NCBI GenBank assembly: GCA_030374735.1
Contig: JASCIV010000560.1
Coordinates: 1 to 16,774, forward strand
Length of the DNA: 16,774 nucleotides
Reading direction: 5' to 3'
Source of the DNA: Gracilaria caudata
Lineage: Eukaryota > Rhodophyta > Florideophyceae > Gracilariales > Gracilariaceae
Below, piece after piece: positions 1-8,815 of this stretch. Within the stretch, counting starts at the first letter, position 1. The number at the start of each line of letters is the position of its first letter. The notes beneath the pieces were generated by a model that saw nothing but the letters and a program-made list of their open reading frames with translations, had not been told where the DNA came from and did not search any database. The translations under genes and the position numbers were made by a program.

Positions 1-493
1 GTACTCCGGGCCTTTCAACCACCTCTATCACCGAGAAGTACACTTCCGTCGTTACGGACCCTTTATTTATTATCTTTTCCGTCTTACGGACCGTCGCTGC
101 TTCGCCCTGACTCTTCAGGTTTGGCCCATCATTTTGGGAGATATTCCCACTCGTTCGTGAGTCTGTGCTATCACAACAGCGCGGCTCATCTGCCGGATCC
201 ACCGGATCCCCACTCCGTGGGCACGACTTCACCGCACACGTGGTCTCTCCGACATCGTCGGCTACTGGCCCGGTTCTTTGCCGACCCCCACCTCCGTCCG
301 CTCGCTCGGCTTGGGTCCCCGGATTTACACCCGGTTCGCCAGACCGTAACGGAGGGTTCTTGCCTCTGCGCTACCCCGCGAGAGCAGGCCTGAACACCCT
401 GTAGGTGCTTCTACGGCGAGGCGGTCCTTTCCGGTTCCTCCGGTGGCTTTCCACCACAACTTCAGCACTGATAATGACTTTTCCCGACGTTAG
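1..493. other. GC-rich unassigned segment, open on both strands
   Basis: This stretch is clearly richer in G+C than the DNA that follows it. One plus-strand frame is open from base 1 to the TGA ending at 393. One minus-strand frame is open from about base 373 to the left edge, with no ATG in it. I recognise neither translation: the plus reading is rich in Pro, Ser, Leu, His and Arg, and the minus reading in Gly, Asp, Thr and Ser. Near 44-60 and 77-92 a short hairpin-like unit (TTCCGTC[G]TTACGGACC) occurs twice with a one-base difference. On the minus strand an A-box match (TAGCGCAGAGG) is followed by a weak B-box-like GGTGTAAATCC. The segment could be part of a repeat or a gene end cut by the window. 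Confidence 0.3.
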
Positions 494-509
494 CAGTGGT
501 TTCCGAACC

Positions 510-1348
510 AAAACTGCATGAGCGATTTGCGACAAAGCAATGCCGCTGAGTGAACACTTTTTTGAAGATTGGTTAGCATGCTACATCAATAGCTTTTGCA
601 AAGTTCAAAACTTTTCAAGAATCTGTACTAAATCTAAAATTGTTTCATCAAAATTGATCAGCTTCGTTAGAAACCAGCTTCTTCGGAAGAAAATGTGCTA
701 AGCTCCAACAGCCTATGTTTTCATCGTTCGTAGCCAACTAAAGTAAAGATGTCCACAACGAATATTTCGTTTAGAAGTGTTAGATATTTCTTCAAAAAAG
801 TCATTTTCTATTCAATTTACATAACTTTTAGTCATTGGAGACCACGATGTGGTCTAAAATGTTTTCATTACATACAGATTAAAAAAATAGATTAGTGAAA
901 AAATGTTTGACAAATAAAAAAAGCAGAATATATGTAAGTATGTGGCGCAAGTTTTTTAAAATCAAAGTCATGTTTATATAACTTGTACTTTATTTTTGAA
1001 GTATAAAAATAATGTGTTTGTTCTGATGTTTTTATTTTTATTTGTTTGTAATGATTTGATTCAATTAAAGTGGATTTTTTGTGAAAACACTAGTTTGCTG
1101 AGTGACAGAGTGCATATTTCTAAATTAAAAAATGGCTGCATTGCATTTTTTTTAAAATAATGGAAGTGTTCTATATATGTATATCATTGCCGTATTTGTG
1201 ACTGCGGATTTTGAGAGGTTCTTCGTCACAAGTCATGGCCGTTTTGGCGATAGTCAGTCAACAGAGTCAATTTGTAGTCAAATGAAGCTCCTTAGTTATA
1301 TGAAACGCCTCGCAACTTCAATAGCATTGTAGGATCTTTATTACATTG
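510..1348. other. AT-rich non-coding stretch beside the transposase
   Basis: The sequence is AT-rich with many homopolymer A/T runs and stops in all frames, and I see no gene in it. It lies 3' of the transposase reading frame and probably is the internal non-coding arm of the hAT element. An AGTCAGTCA motif at about 1252-1260 recurs in the far arm at 4080-4089, which might reflect subterminal motifs of the element, but the motif is short. Confidence 0.4.
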
Positions 1349-3706
1349 CTACGAATTAACCACGTGCTGTGCGACTTTCGTGACGGTATCACGAAAGGCT
1401 AAAGCTGTGGGATGCAAAAGAGAACTTTGAGGCATTCGAATGTGTTGCAGCTCACTTCTAACATATGCACGTATTATCTCCGTCATTTCAAGTGTACCAG
1501 AGAGAACAGATTGTCTTTGGTTGCCTTCAACACGGCCGAGATTGCTAAATAAACGCTCTGCGGGAGCGGAAGAAGCCTGTCCGGAGAGCACAGCACGCGC
1601 AACGCAATTGAACGGAACTGGACCTATTAGACCCCGTTCGTTGTTCACATCTTTCCAGTACTGCAATGCATTGTACGGCTCTCTTCTTCCAACACTATCT
1701 AATTTAGCCATCATGTCATTGTGAAACAGCCGAAATATAACCCTCAACTCTTCCTCTTTTGACGACAGCGAAAGGTCTAGCTCAACTGCCTCACGCACCA
1801 CAGCACACCGAACCACCTTTTTATAATTCTCTCTTTCTTCTGCAGAGCACTCTAAAAAGTCAAGATTGCACTCGTTGACATCAAGGAGCGCTGCGCAATG
1901 AAAGAGCAACATACGACGTGGTTTTCTGATAGACAGCGGCGGCGCACTTACCACTGAACTCTCCTCAAATAAAAGATCAGGTTCATCTCCAAACTCTTCA
2001 TCGGGCCTCCATGCTGCAGCACTCGATGGGACCTGCTTCCAAAGATCTCCTAGCCGATGCAATATTCGTTCTGCTAACTGAATAGAAAGCTGCTTGGAGT
2101 GTACCTTTAACAATTTGCACCGAAGAGCTGCATCTCGAGCAGAATCTGCCTTCGCCGTACCCTGGCGACAACCGAGGGCGGAGAGAACACCACTCCCATC
2201 TAATCCATTTATAATATCAGAACCAGAAGCTTTATTAGCGAAGAACGCTTGCATTTTACCGGCCATAATCGAAAGGGTTTCGTAAAGTTCTCGCAGCAAC
2301 CGGGGGGCTCGAGAAAGTGTCACTTTCTTATCTGCTTCCAGCATGCGCGCAACGCGGCGAACCTCTGCTAGAACGTAGACGAATTCAGCAAGTGTGTCAT
2401 TTTGGTTCTCTGAAAGCTGCGGTAGATCGCTTCCACTAATTTCCAACTCTTCGGCAACCTCTGAAATTGTATGAATACGCGTGAGATACGTGAGCATCGC
2501 TCGCAGTCTCGAGTGCCACCTTGTAGGTATATCGTGCTTTAGTTTTTGCAGTCGATCATTTGGAACATCCTCGTCTAATTGCTTCTGAAACAAGAGCTGC
2601 GACGCTTTAGAATGATGATTAAAATAAGACGTCACTTTGTTCACGTGATTCATGAATATCTGCCACGGAGTGCCATCAATAAAGACATCGTTCACGGCCA
2701 GAGCAATCGTATGAACAACACATCTTACAGAACCAACATAGTTCGTTAGTAAATCAACCGCTTACGCCGTCGCGGCTTCGTTGTCACTTGTGTCTGTCGA
2801 TACATTAATAGAATAACATCCTACTAACGAACTTTCACTAAGAACATCATCCATAATATCCCGCAGCTGCTCTGCGTTCTTTGACGCATCAACTATATTC
2901 AATGTAGTTAACGGAAAACTTAGGATGCACCACTCTTCGTCAATATAGTGCCATGTCATTCCTAGTATAGGTGCACCAAGAGCTGCACTCCACCCATCGA
3001 CTGTAAGACTCCCAGTAACTGCAGCTGTCGCACCTGCCTTTAACAGTTTGCAAACAGCTTGGTAGGTGTCAACGAGGGCTTTGTCTAAAGAGGTTTTGCT
3101 CGAAAACACCGCACGTGATCCAAATATGTCAATAAGACCCTGCAAAATGGGTGATCTGATCCGACTCATCGGTGTTTCTGTTGCGCAGGGAAAAAAAATT
3201 GAGCCAACTGTTTGCATCACTTTTGTCTCGGGAGCTGCTGCATCTACTTTCAGACTTTTCGGAGTGTTATGCGAGGCGTGTAAGGTGTTGAAGCGCAGCT
3301 TGTTTCCTTCCTGGATTTGTTGCACGCGCTTTTTTTCCTTCAGAATAAAGTTTGCCAGTTTTGAGGCTGTTGCATTCGATTTCGTTAACAAATGTAGCCT
3401 TGTACGTGCTTTGCTGTGATTCAAAACGTAATGGTCTATGATGTTGGATGTAGACATATTTTTGTTCAATGCACCTGTTGCGTTGCATATAGCGCATTTG
3501 AACTACCCACGGTCGCCTTTTTTTGTCACCGTTGCTGCGTTTGTACTCCATGCTGAGGTCTTGGTGCTAGAACCTCGCCCTTCCTTTTTTGTTTTGCGAC
3601 AAAGTTGATGTGCTTTTTGTTTTGCAATAACTGCATGTGCTTGCACTTTCGTTGCGGATTGGCCGTCTTCAATTAGTAAGAAAGAGTCAAATTTGGTTGT
3701 AGACAT
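1349..3706 (-). pseudogene. hAT-family transposase with BED zinc finger, two in-frame stops
   Basis: One continuous frame runs from an ATG at 3706 (A at -3) to a stop at 1349, 786 codons including the terminator. It is broken only by TAG at 3505-3503 (codon 68) and TAA at 2764-2762 (codon 315), with no frameshift. The N-terminal part carries a BED-type finger with C71-x2-C74 and H92-x4-H97. The RNase H-like core follows, with a first acidic residue in VDGWS (about codon 237) and a second in the STDTSDN region (about 305). A CVVH motif lies just after the second stop, then DIPTRWHSR (about 393-401). The C-terminal hAT dimerisation block SSAPAERLFS (about 723-732) supplies the third acidic residue. 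hAT transposases cut and paste DNA as dimers and are usually 600-800 residues, so length and domain order fit. The DDE triad and fold motifs survive, so the copy looks recently disabled. A trans-supplied transposase could still mobilise it if the ends are intact. Confidence 0.92.
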
Positions 3707-3865
3707 TGTGGATTACCATATAAGATATGAAGACGGGAGGGACTTGACAGCATTGCTGCGCAAAGTTCGGCGCAAAATCCGGCGTTTGGAAGCTACTCTT
3801 GGAAGTTACTTTTGGAAACGTTTGATCTGCAAAGTTTGCAGTGCGAACATTCAGCCGCTGATACT

Positions 3866-3902
3866 AGATTGACAATGGCTGAACTTCAGCGTTTTTCAAT
3901 CT
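3866..3902. repeat. Nested inverted repeat
   Basis: AGATTGA at 3866-3872 pairs with TCAATCT at 3896-3902. Inside them GCTGAA (3878-3883) pairs with TTCAGC (3885-3890) around a single C. Together they form an imperfect palindrome of 37 bp. It may be a subterminal structure of the hAT element. Confidence 0.6.
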
Positions 3903-3932
3903 GGTATTGTGAGGTAAAGCCACAATAATGTT

Positions 3933-3953
3933 GGGTCTTTGGTAGAAAGACCC
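3933..3953. repeat. 8-bp inverted repeat
   Basis: GGGTCTTT pairs perfectly with AAAGACCC across the 5-nt loop GGTAG. It lies 30 bp after the preceding palindrome in the same gene-free arm. Confidence 0.7.
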
Positions 3954-4017
3954 TGATTGAAGGACGTACACGTTGCCAGAAGTGCCACAAAACACTACAG
4001 ATGGTATACGTGTCTAG

Positions 4018-4053
4018 ATGACTGACTTCTGTATCAGAATTGAAGTCAGTCAT
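4018..4053. repeat. 12-bp perfect inverted repeat
   Basis: ATGACTGACTTC pairs perfectly with GAAGTCAGTCAT across a 12-nt spacer. A further GTCAGTCAGTCA run follows at about 4080-4091, so the GACT motif is locally over-represented. The role is unknown: it could be a transposon end structure or a regulatory palindrome. Confidence 0.75.
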
Positions 4054-4088
4054 TCAAATGCTGCCCATTTTTACTCAAAGTCAGTCAG

Positions 4089-4490
4089 TCACAAATACGG
4101 GCCTGATGTATATCCGTTCTGTTTCGGCGGATTAGTGTGACTCGAGGTTATCTTTGTTTCTTTTATATTCAGCTCCATTTTTGACACCCCGCTGTAGGCT
4201 AATGAGCAGCGTTTTGCACCACTTCCAATCGCGCTGTGGACCTGGTCACGGACTGTAATACGAAACGATGTAAATTTCCTTTGCTGCTCATGAATTTGCC
4301 GAGTTTCGGCTTTAGATTTTGATCTAATTGCCAGTTTCTCAGCCCACAGGAGCTTTGCAATGGTTCTGACACGTTGACTTGTCACTTGTCGGTTGCGTTG
4401 CTGACAATGCGTCGTTCTTTTCTGTGTGCCATCCGCAAATGCCTCATGCAGTGCATCCTCGTTGTACACGTATACACATGTTGTGAACAT
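4089..4490 (-). CDS. Hypothetical protein, doubtful
   Basis: A 133-codon frame starts at an ATG at 4490, and the open reading extends about 28 codons further upstream without another ATG. The product is hydrophilic and basic in the middle, with a Lys/Arg/Gln-rich stretch, and has no domain I recognise. It would be divergent from the Sel1 gene, sharing about 260 bp of upstream DNA. Two other frames overlap it on the same strand and look like chance. It could be noise or a degenerate gene beside the transposon. Confidence 0.22.
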   Translation of the reverse strand: MFTTCVYVYNEDALHEAFADGTQKRTTHCQQRNRQVTSQRVRTIAKLLWAEKLAIRSKSKAETRQIHEQQRKFTSFRITVRDQVHSAIGSGAKRCSLAYSGVSKMELNIKETKITSSHTNPPKQNGYTSGPYL

Positions 4491-4749
4491 GACAAGGACA
4501 AATACCCTGCCATAACCGAAAATATGTGATATACGTGTACCGGAGTCCAGCCGATAAGCTGACCTTCTTCAAAAGCTCGCGCTGAGAAAGGTAGACACGG
4601 CGCAGTGCTCCATATAATGAACTGGTCGTCAAGAGAATACTGAGACTTATATACGGTTGTTCCGGTTGAATTCCACTTACGCCGGGGAGTGCACACATCA
4701 GCAGGTTGTCGCGAATGAGACGTGCTAGAAGGAACTGAGCAACATCATC

Positions 4750-7119
4750 ATGCCGCATCCACAACCTACAATAACAGAGATCCTAGAACGCTATGAGAAC
4801 GCAATTAAGGCCACGAATGACATTGAATCCATGATTAATATGGCTCGTATCCTCCTTGATGGTCACGAAGGCCTGAAACCGGATATTTCCAGAGGCGTAC
4901 AGCTGTTAGAGCGCGCCATAAAGCAGGGAAGTAGCCCTCGTGCAATGTTTGAACTTGCGCACCGGCACCATGTTGGGAACAATGTGATTACGGGGGATTT
5001 GTCCAGAGCCGCACAGCTATATGAACGCTCGCTCAAGTTAGAGAATGCGTCTGGGCCCCTCATCAACCTTGCCATTCTTTACAGGACAGGCCAAGGGGTG
5101 CCGAAGGACTCGGCAAGAGGAGTTCAATTATTAGAACGAGCTGTTAAGCAGTTGAACAATCCAACTGCGATGTATCTTCTTGGCGACTTTCTTACGTCAA
5201 AGCTTCCAGGGGTAGAGGTTGACACACGAAGAGCGGCAAAGCTATTTCGACGGGCGATTCGCCAAGCTAATCACGTCGACTCTATGTGGGGCTTAGCGCA
5301 TTTATACGAGGGTTCTCCAGGGTTTCCAGCGAATTTCAAACGAGCGGTAAAATGGTACCAGCGAGCAATAGAAAGGGGTGATACGGATTCAAAAGTTTTT
5401 TTGGCACGAATACTTGTCACCGGTAAACGAGGAGTTGCATCGAATCCCGGCCGGGCGCTTCGTCTTTTCGAGGAGGCAATTCAGTCGAAAGCTCACAGCT
5501 ACGTTATCGGTGATCTTGCGTCTTTGCTCAGTGAGGGAGCTGATGGCGTGCCTGCCAATGCGTCTCGAGCCGTGAAATTATGTGAATTTTGTATCGAAAG
5601 GTATGGTTGTTACCATGCAATGTTTTCTTTAGGATGCATATTGTCTGATGGTGCTGAAGGAGTGCCTCGAGACATAAGACGTGCTATGCAACTTTATGAG
5701 CAGGCTATTGCCAAGGGCCAGAGTGAAGACGCTATGAATAATTTGGCTTTATTGCTTGAAAAGGGAGGTGACGGTGTTCCAGCAGATGAAGAACGAGCAG
5801 TCCAGCTGTACGAAACAGCAATTCGACGGGGTGGGTTGGTGAACTCAATGATGAACTTGGGCAGAATACTAAGGTATGGAACGAAAGTTGTGCCTAAGGA
5901 TCCCCAAAGAGCCCATGATTTGTTTGCCCAGGCGGTTAGACAGCACAACGAACCCGAAGCAGTTGTTCGTTTGGCTGAGCTTCTGTCTCATGGTGCAGAT
6001 TCTGTGGAACCTGATCCAAAGGGGGCCTTTGAGCTGTGTGAGTGTGTCATAAAAGAACACAACGAAAAGGGAGCTTTATACTGCATGGCGAATCTCTTGA
6101 GCTATGGGCATAAAGAGATTCCTATTGATGCAAAGCGAGCGGTGAGGCTATTTCAACAATTAGTAGATGAGGACAACGATGAGGCAGCCATGGTTGGTAT
6201 AGGTGAATTATTGTGGAATGGGCTGGATGAGCTGAAACCTGATCGAACAAAGGCAATAGCGATGTGTGAACGCGCTATCCAAGAAGCTAAAACTGACGGT
6301 GGTCCGAAATCGACGCTTGCCGCTATGCTCAGACTACCTGACGAGGATGTTCCAACAGATCGGATACGAGCCATACAGTTATGCAATGAAGCTATTGAAG
6401 GGGATCAGCATGTCTTCGGGAAATTAACACTGGCCAATATTTTGAGTGAAGCGGCAGATACTTCAGAACGAGATTTTGGCCGTGCAGTTCAAATCTATGA
6501 AGAGATCATGGAGGGAAGCTGGGAGTATAACTGGCGTTGCTGGCTGCCCCTTTCCCTAAGAAGGAATTCCACTGGTACTTTGCCTATCCATGCTGGGAAT
6601 GAAGCAGGTCTGAATTCTGTGAGGACTTTTGAAAGACCGCAAATCGTAGCGAAAGTCAATCTTGCCAGCTTTCTACTTGAATGGGAGCATTCTTCGTCAA
6701 ATGATATCTGTCGTGCTGTTGAACTTCTTAGGAGTGCCGCTGAAGAGGACAACAACGTAGTGGGGATGGTTAACTTGGGCCATCTTTTGTGGACAGGAAC
6801 AGAAGGTGTGGAATGTAATAAGGAGGATGCCCTGCAGTTACTTACAAGAGCATGTGAAGAAAAGGGAAATACGTATGCGTCGCTTGTTCTTGCAAGTGCT
6901 TTAATGGAAGGCGCAGAAGACGTGGACCGAAACATCGAACAAGCGTTGACATTGTTGAAGACGGCTATTGAAACATCCATGGACGCTGAAGTACTCGTCG
7001 AAGTGGTACGTGTGATGCGTGACAGAAGCGAATATTTGGGCCCAGATCATGATGGTATCGATGATATGTTGGATTTCGCTTCGTCCCAAGGGATTGATAT
7101 TAGTATCATTCCGAGGTAG
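4750..7119 (+). CDS. Sel1-repeat (TPR-like) protein
   Basis: This is a single uninterrupted frame of 789 codons, ATG with A at -3, ending in TAG. Almost the whole protein is a tandem array of about 18-19 units of roughly 38 residues. The pattern is AM.NLA.LL..G..GVP.D..RAV.LYE.AI, the Sel1-like subclass of TPR helical repeats. Units begin near residue 15 and run to about 785, the last one being degenerate. Sel1 solenoids are scaffolds for protein assembly. The best known, SEL1L/Hrd3, works in the ER, but this protein has no signal peptide or membrane segment and is predicted to be cytosolic or nuclear. A non-repeat insertion of about 43 residues, rich in Trp, Arg and Asn (about residues 590-634), interrupts the array between units 15 and 16. 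No catalytic domain is attached. The binding partner cannot be inferred, and neighbouring genes give no clue. Confidence 0.87.
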   Translation: MPHPQPTITEILERYENAIKATNDIESMINMARILLDGHEGLKPDISRGVQLLERAIKQGSSPRAMFELAHRHHVGNNVITGDLSRAAQLYERSLKLENASGPLINLAILYRTGQGVPKDSARGVQLLERAVKQLNNPTAMYLLGDFLTSKLPGVEVDTRRAAKLFRRAIRQANHVDSMWGLAHLYEGSPGFPANFKRAVKWYQRAIERGDTDSKVFLARILVTGKRGVASNPGRALRLFEEAIQSKAHSYVIGDLASLLSEGADGVPANASRAVKLCEFCIERYGCYHAMFSLGCILSDGAEGVPRDIRRAMQLYEQAIAKGQSEDAMNNLALLLEKGGDGVPADEERAVQLYETAIRRGGLVNSMMNLGRILRYGTKVVPKDPQRAHDLFAQAVRQHNEPEAVVRLAELLSHGADSVEPDPKGAFELCECVIKEHNEKGALYCMANLLSYGHKEIPIDAKRAVRLFQQLVDEDNDEAAMVGIGELLWNGLDELKPDRTKAIAMCERAIQEAKTDGGPKSTLAAMLRLPDEDVPTDRIRAIQLCNEAIEGDQHVFGKLTLANILSEAADTSERDFGRAVQIYEEIMEGSWEYNWRCWLPLSLRRNSTGTLPIHAGNEAGLNSVRTFERPQIVAKVNLASFLLEWEHSSSNDICRAVELLRSAAEEDNNVVGMVNLGHLLWTGTEGVECNKEDALQLLTRACEEKGNTYASLVLASALMEGAEDVDRNIEQALTLLKTAIETSMDAEVLVEVVRVMRDRSEYLGPDHDGIDDMLDFASSQGIDISIIPR

Positions 7120-7694
7120 CAGCAACTGTGGAGAACTTAAGGTTTAGTGAAGAAATGACAATACATGGTCTGCGAGAGTTATTGTACATAAAATGTGGGA
7201 GAGCAAAAAGAAGTACAGACGGAAACGAATATGGAACTTGAATAGGTGTTCATGAAAATCCATAGGAGACGTGAAAGTACAAACTTGCCTTCGACCGGAG
7301 CTCGGGAACCTGAAGGAGTCGTGCATGGCAATCACCGTAGTGCATAGCGTGACGGCATACATCGAAATCACCGAAATCACCGAATTCGAAGGCTGTTTTC
7401 GGGGTATGAGACGGAAAGCTCACTGCAATACGCTCAAGCAGATGTGGTCACATCCATCTACTTAGCTTTCTGTTTATAAACGTAGTGGTTACTCTAATCT
7501 GCATGGCGAAAGAATGCAGATCAACAATGTCTGTCATTTCAATGGATCGATGAATGCATCATAGCTGTACAAGGCAATATATATTTGTTGGATCTGGTTT
7601 CATTCGAGCTCTAGGCCCAAAAGAAATTTGTTGTTTTGGTGAGTGGTTTGAATCTCCTGTGTTTCTGTTCGAAGGGTGGACGAAATACTCGTGA

Positions 7695-8009
7695 GCGTTC
7701 CCTTTCCGTCGAGAAAGTCATTATCTGCGACGGAAGAGAAGCTTTTCGAGACATACCACGAATCAATTTTTTCTTCCGCCAGCTGAGGGGAATGGAGCCG
7801 GAGTTGACCACAACTCTGATTGCGTCAAGGATATTCAAGGATATGTACCATATATACTGCGTCTTGAGGAGCATGGGAGGTTCGACTGTGTTAAGATGTG
7901 TAGCAGTTGGTTTTCAGGAATCGATACTGAGCGACTTTACAAGATCTTCAGCAAGCTAATTGAAGATGCTCATTATTACAAACAGGACTCAAATGAAAAT
8001 AAATGTTGA
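7695..8009 (+). CDS. Candidate terminal exon or gene remnant, no ATG start
   Basis: A frame of 104 codons is open from just after a TGA (7692-7694) to TGA at 8007-8009. It has no ATG in its first two thirds, so it would be missed by start-based ORF calling. The reading looks protein-like. A basic Arg/Ser start is followed by a Pro/Gly linker, then a mixed helical C-terminal half with motifs such as GYVPYILRLEEHG and YKIFSKLIEDAHYYKQ, which alternates hydrophobic and charged residues well. I recognise no family. It could be the last exon of a gene whose first exon lies in 7130-7690, or the surviving end of a decayed gene. A second frame overlapping on the same strand (7636-7959) starts at TTG and is less convincing. 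Confidence 0.33.
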   Translation, partial: AFPFRRESHYLRRKRSFSRHTTNQFFLPPAEGNGAGVDHNSDCVKDIQGYVPYILRLEEHGRFDCVKMCSSWFSGIDTERLYKIFSKLIEDAHYYKQDSNENKC

Positions 8010-8572
8010 ACGATCAATACCTCTTGACGCAATCATAGTGATGTTCTGAAAAATATCAAGTGGGATGAATAACGCCTGGATGGTCGCTTAAGTTGTTCCC
8101 TCTGTCGGAATTCACTAGGGAACCCCCGGTTACACCGAATGCGGTCTGGCGAATAGTATCTCATGCGATGAATTCTTCACTGTGATTGTTTCGGTGTCGG
8201 TTATCATGTCCCTCGGTGAAGTAGACTTCAGAGTTAATACTCGAAACGTTTGGTGAGGCTCTAGTAGTGCGATGTTTGCACACGAAGCTCTAAATGTGCT
8301 CTGCTTCAGAACTCACTCAGAAAAAATTAGAACAGTTTCGAGAGTTATTGCTTTCTAGAAGATCGGAATCCAAAAGACCAGAAGTCTTCTGCTCTAGGTA
8401 GATCTGGGAGTCATAAACAGAAGTGGGACAGCAGGGCTTTCTGAGTTTCGGGCTCTATGGACTTCCTAGAGGTGGACTTTGCATATACTCATGTAGTGGA
8501 GAGAGCGCGAATAACTTCTCTCAAAAAGTTTACCCGCACTTTAGAGGGAGGAAGATACTCAGCGAAGCGTAA

Positions 8573-8601
8573 ATAATCTTTTGACTAAGTTAAAAGATTA
8601 T
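8573..8601. repeat. 10-bp inverted repeat over a start codon
   Basis: ATAATCTTTT (8573-8582) pairs perfectly with AAAAGATTAT (8592-8601) across a 9-nt loop. The right arm ends inside the ATG of the small ORF at 8600. If transcribed it would form a hairpin at the start codon. Confidence 0.7.
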
Positions 8602-8815
8602 GAAGTCTTTACCTCATCTTCCCTCAGGGGCTTTTGAGGGCAATCTGCAACAAGGCGGGCAGCATCTGACTGCATTTTCCGTAAACAATCCCGGGCAAAA
8701 ATCGGAAGTCGCATTATATCATGATGACAGCGCCGGACTGCGTTTGAAGCGGAAGGCAGGTGTTACGCAAAAACAAGAGAAAGAAGTGGCACTAGCAAGC
8801 TTTGGCGCAACCTGA
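8600..8815 (+). CDS. Small hypothetical protein, 71 aa
   Basis: A complete frame starts with an ATG that has A at -3 and ends in TGA. The product is hydrophilic, with Lys/Gln/Glu near the C-terminus, no signal peptide, no membrane segment and no known motif. It stands alone in a large gap. It could be a real small protein, a first exon, or chance; the last is quite possible at this length. Confidence 0.25.
   Translation: MKSLPHLPSGAFEGNLQQGGQHLTAFSVNNPGQKSEVALYHDDSAGLRLKRKAGVTQKQEKEVALASFGAT

Larger units (their letters stand above)
494..4053. mobile_element. Putative hAT element (limits uncertain)
   Basis: The left limit is set where GC-rich DNA gives way to AT-rich non-coding DNA. There the sequence CAGTGGTTTCCGAACC (494-509) resembles the CAGTGGTT-type terminal inverted repeats of many hAT transposons. 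The internal region 510-1348 is AT-rich and empty of genes, as is common inside such elements. The transposase remnant fills 1349-3706 on the minus strand. I could not find the matching right inverted repeat (the complement ending in CCACTG) or a second copy of the candidate 8-bp target duplication GACGTTAG (486-493). The right limit is therefore arbitrary, placed after a cluster of inverted repeats. The transposase is certain; the boundaries are inference. Confidence 0.35.
3707..4749. other. Gap between hAT transposase and Sel1 gene
   Basis: This stretch is the upstream arm of the transposase gene and the 5' flank of the Sel1-repeat gene. It contains three inverted repeats (3866-3902, 3933-3953, 4018-4053) and one weak minus-strand open frame (4089-4490). 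A TATATGG sequence just 5' of the transposase ATG could be part of its promoter. No known gene is visible. Confidence 0.5.

Noticed and set aside
1262..1284. CAGAGTCAATTTG as an alternative left hAT end
   Set aside because: It has the CAGAG start but I found no matching complement upstream of the transposase, and it does not sit at a composition boundary.
2762..3469. Treating the transposase pieces as separate genes
   Set aside because: All three pieces are in the same frame, their domains are in hAT order, and the downstream pieces begin at TTG or GTG rather than ATG.
1349..3706. Stop-codon reassignment (TAA/TAG read as sense) to explain the two stops in the transposase
   Set aside because: The Sel1 and M20 genes end at TAG and the Arf-like, M1 and membrane-protein genes at TGA at sensible places, and a mobile element is the likeliest sequence to be decayed.
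3933..3961. GGTAGAAAGACCCTG as the right terminal repeat of the hAT element
   Set aside because: It matches the left end only with gaps, and the following bases do not repeat the candidate target duplication.
4382..4764. Two further minus-strand ORFs upstream of the Sel1 gene
   Set aside because: They overlap each other, one overlaps the Sel1 start, and neither has protein-like motifs.
6495..6980. 161-codon minus-strand ORF inside the Sel1 gene
   Set aside because: It is an antisense shadow of a well-supported repeat protein.
7364..7388. 9-bp tandem repeat GAAATCACC
   Set aside because: It has only two full units, too few to mean a satellite or CRISPR-like array; no CRISPR or prokaryotic operon feature is present.
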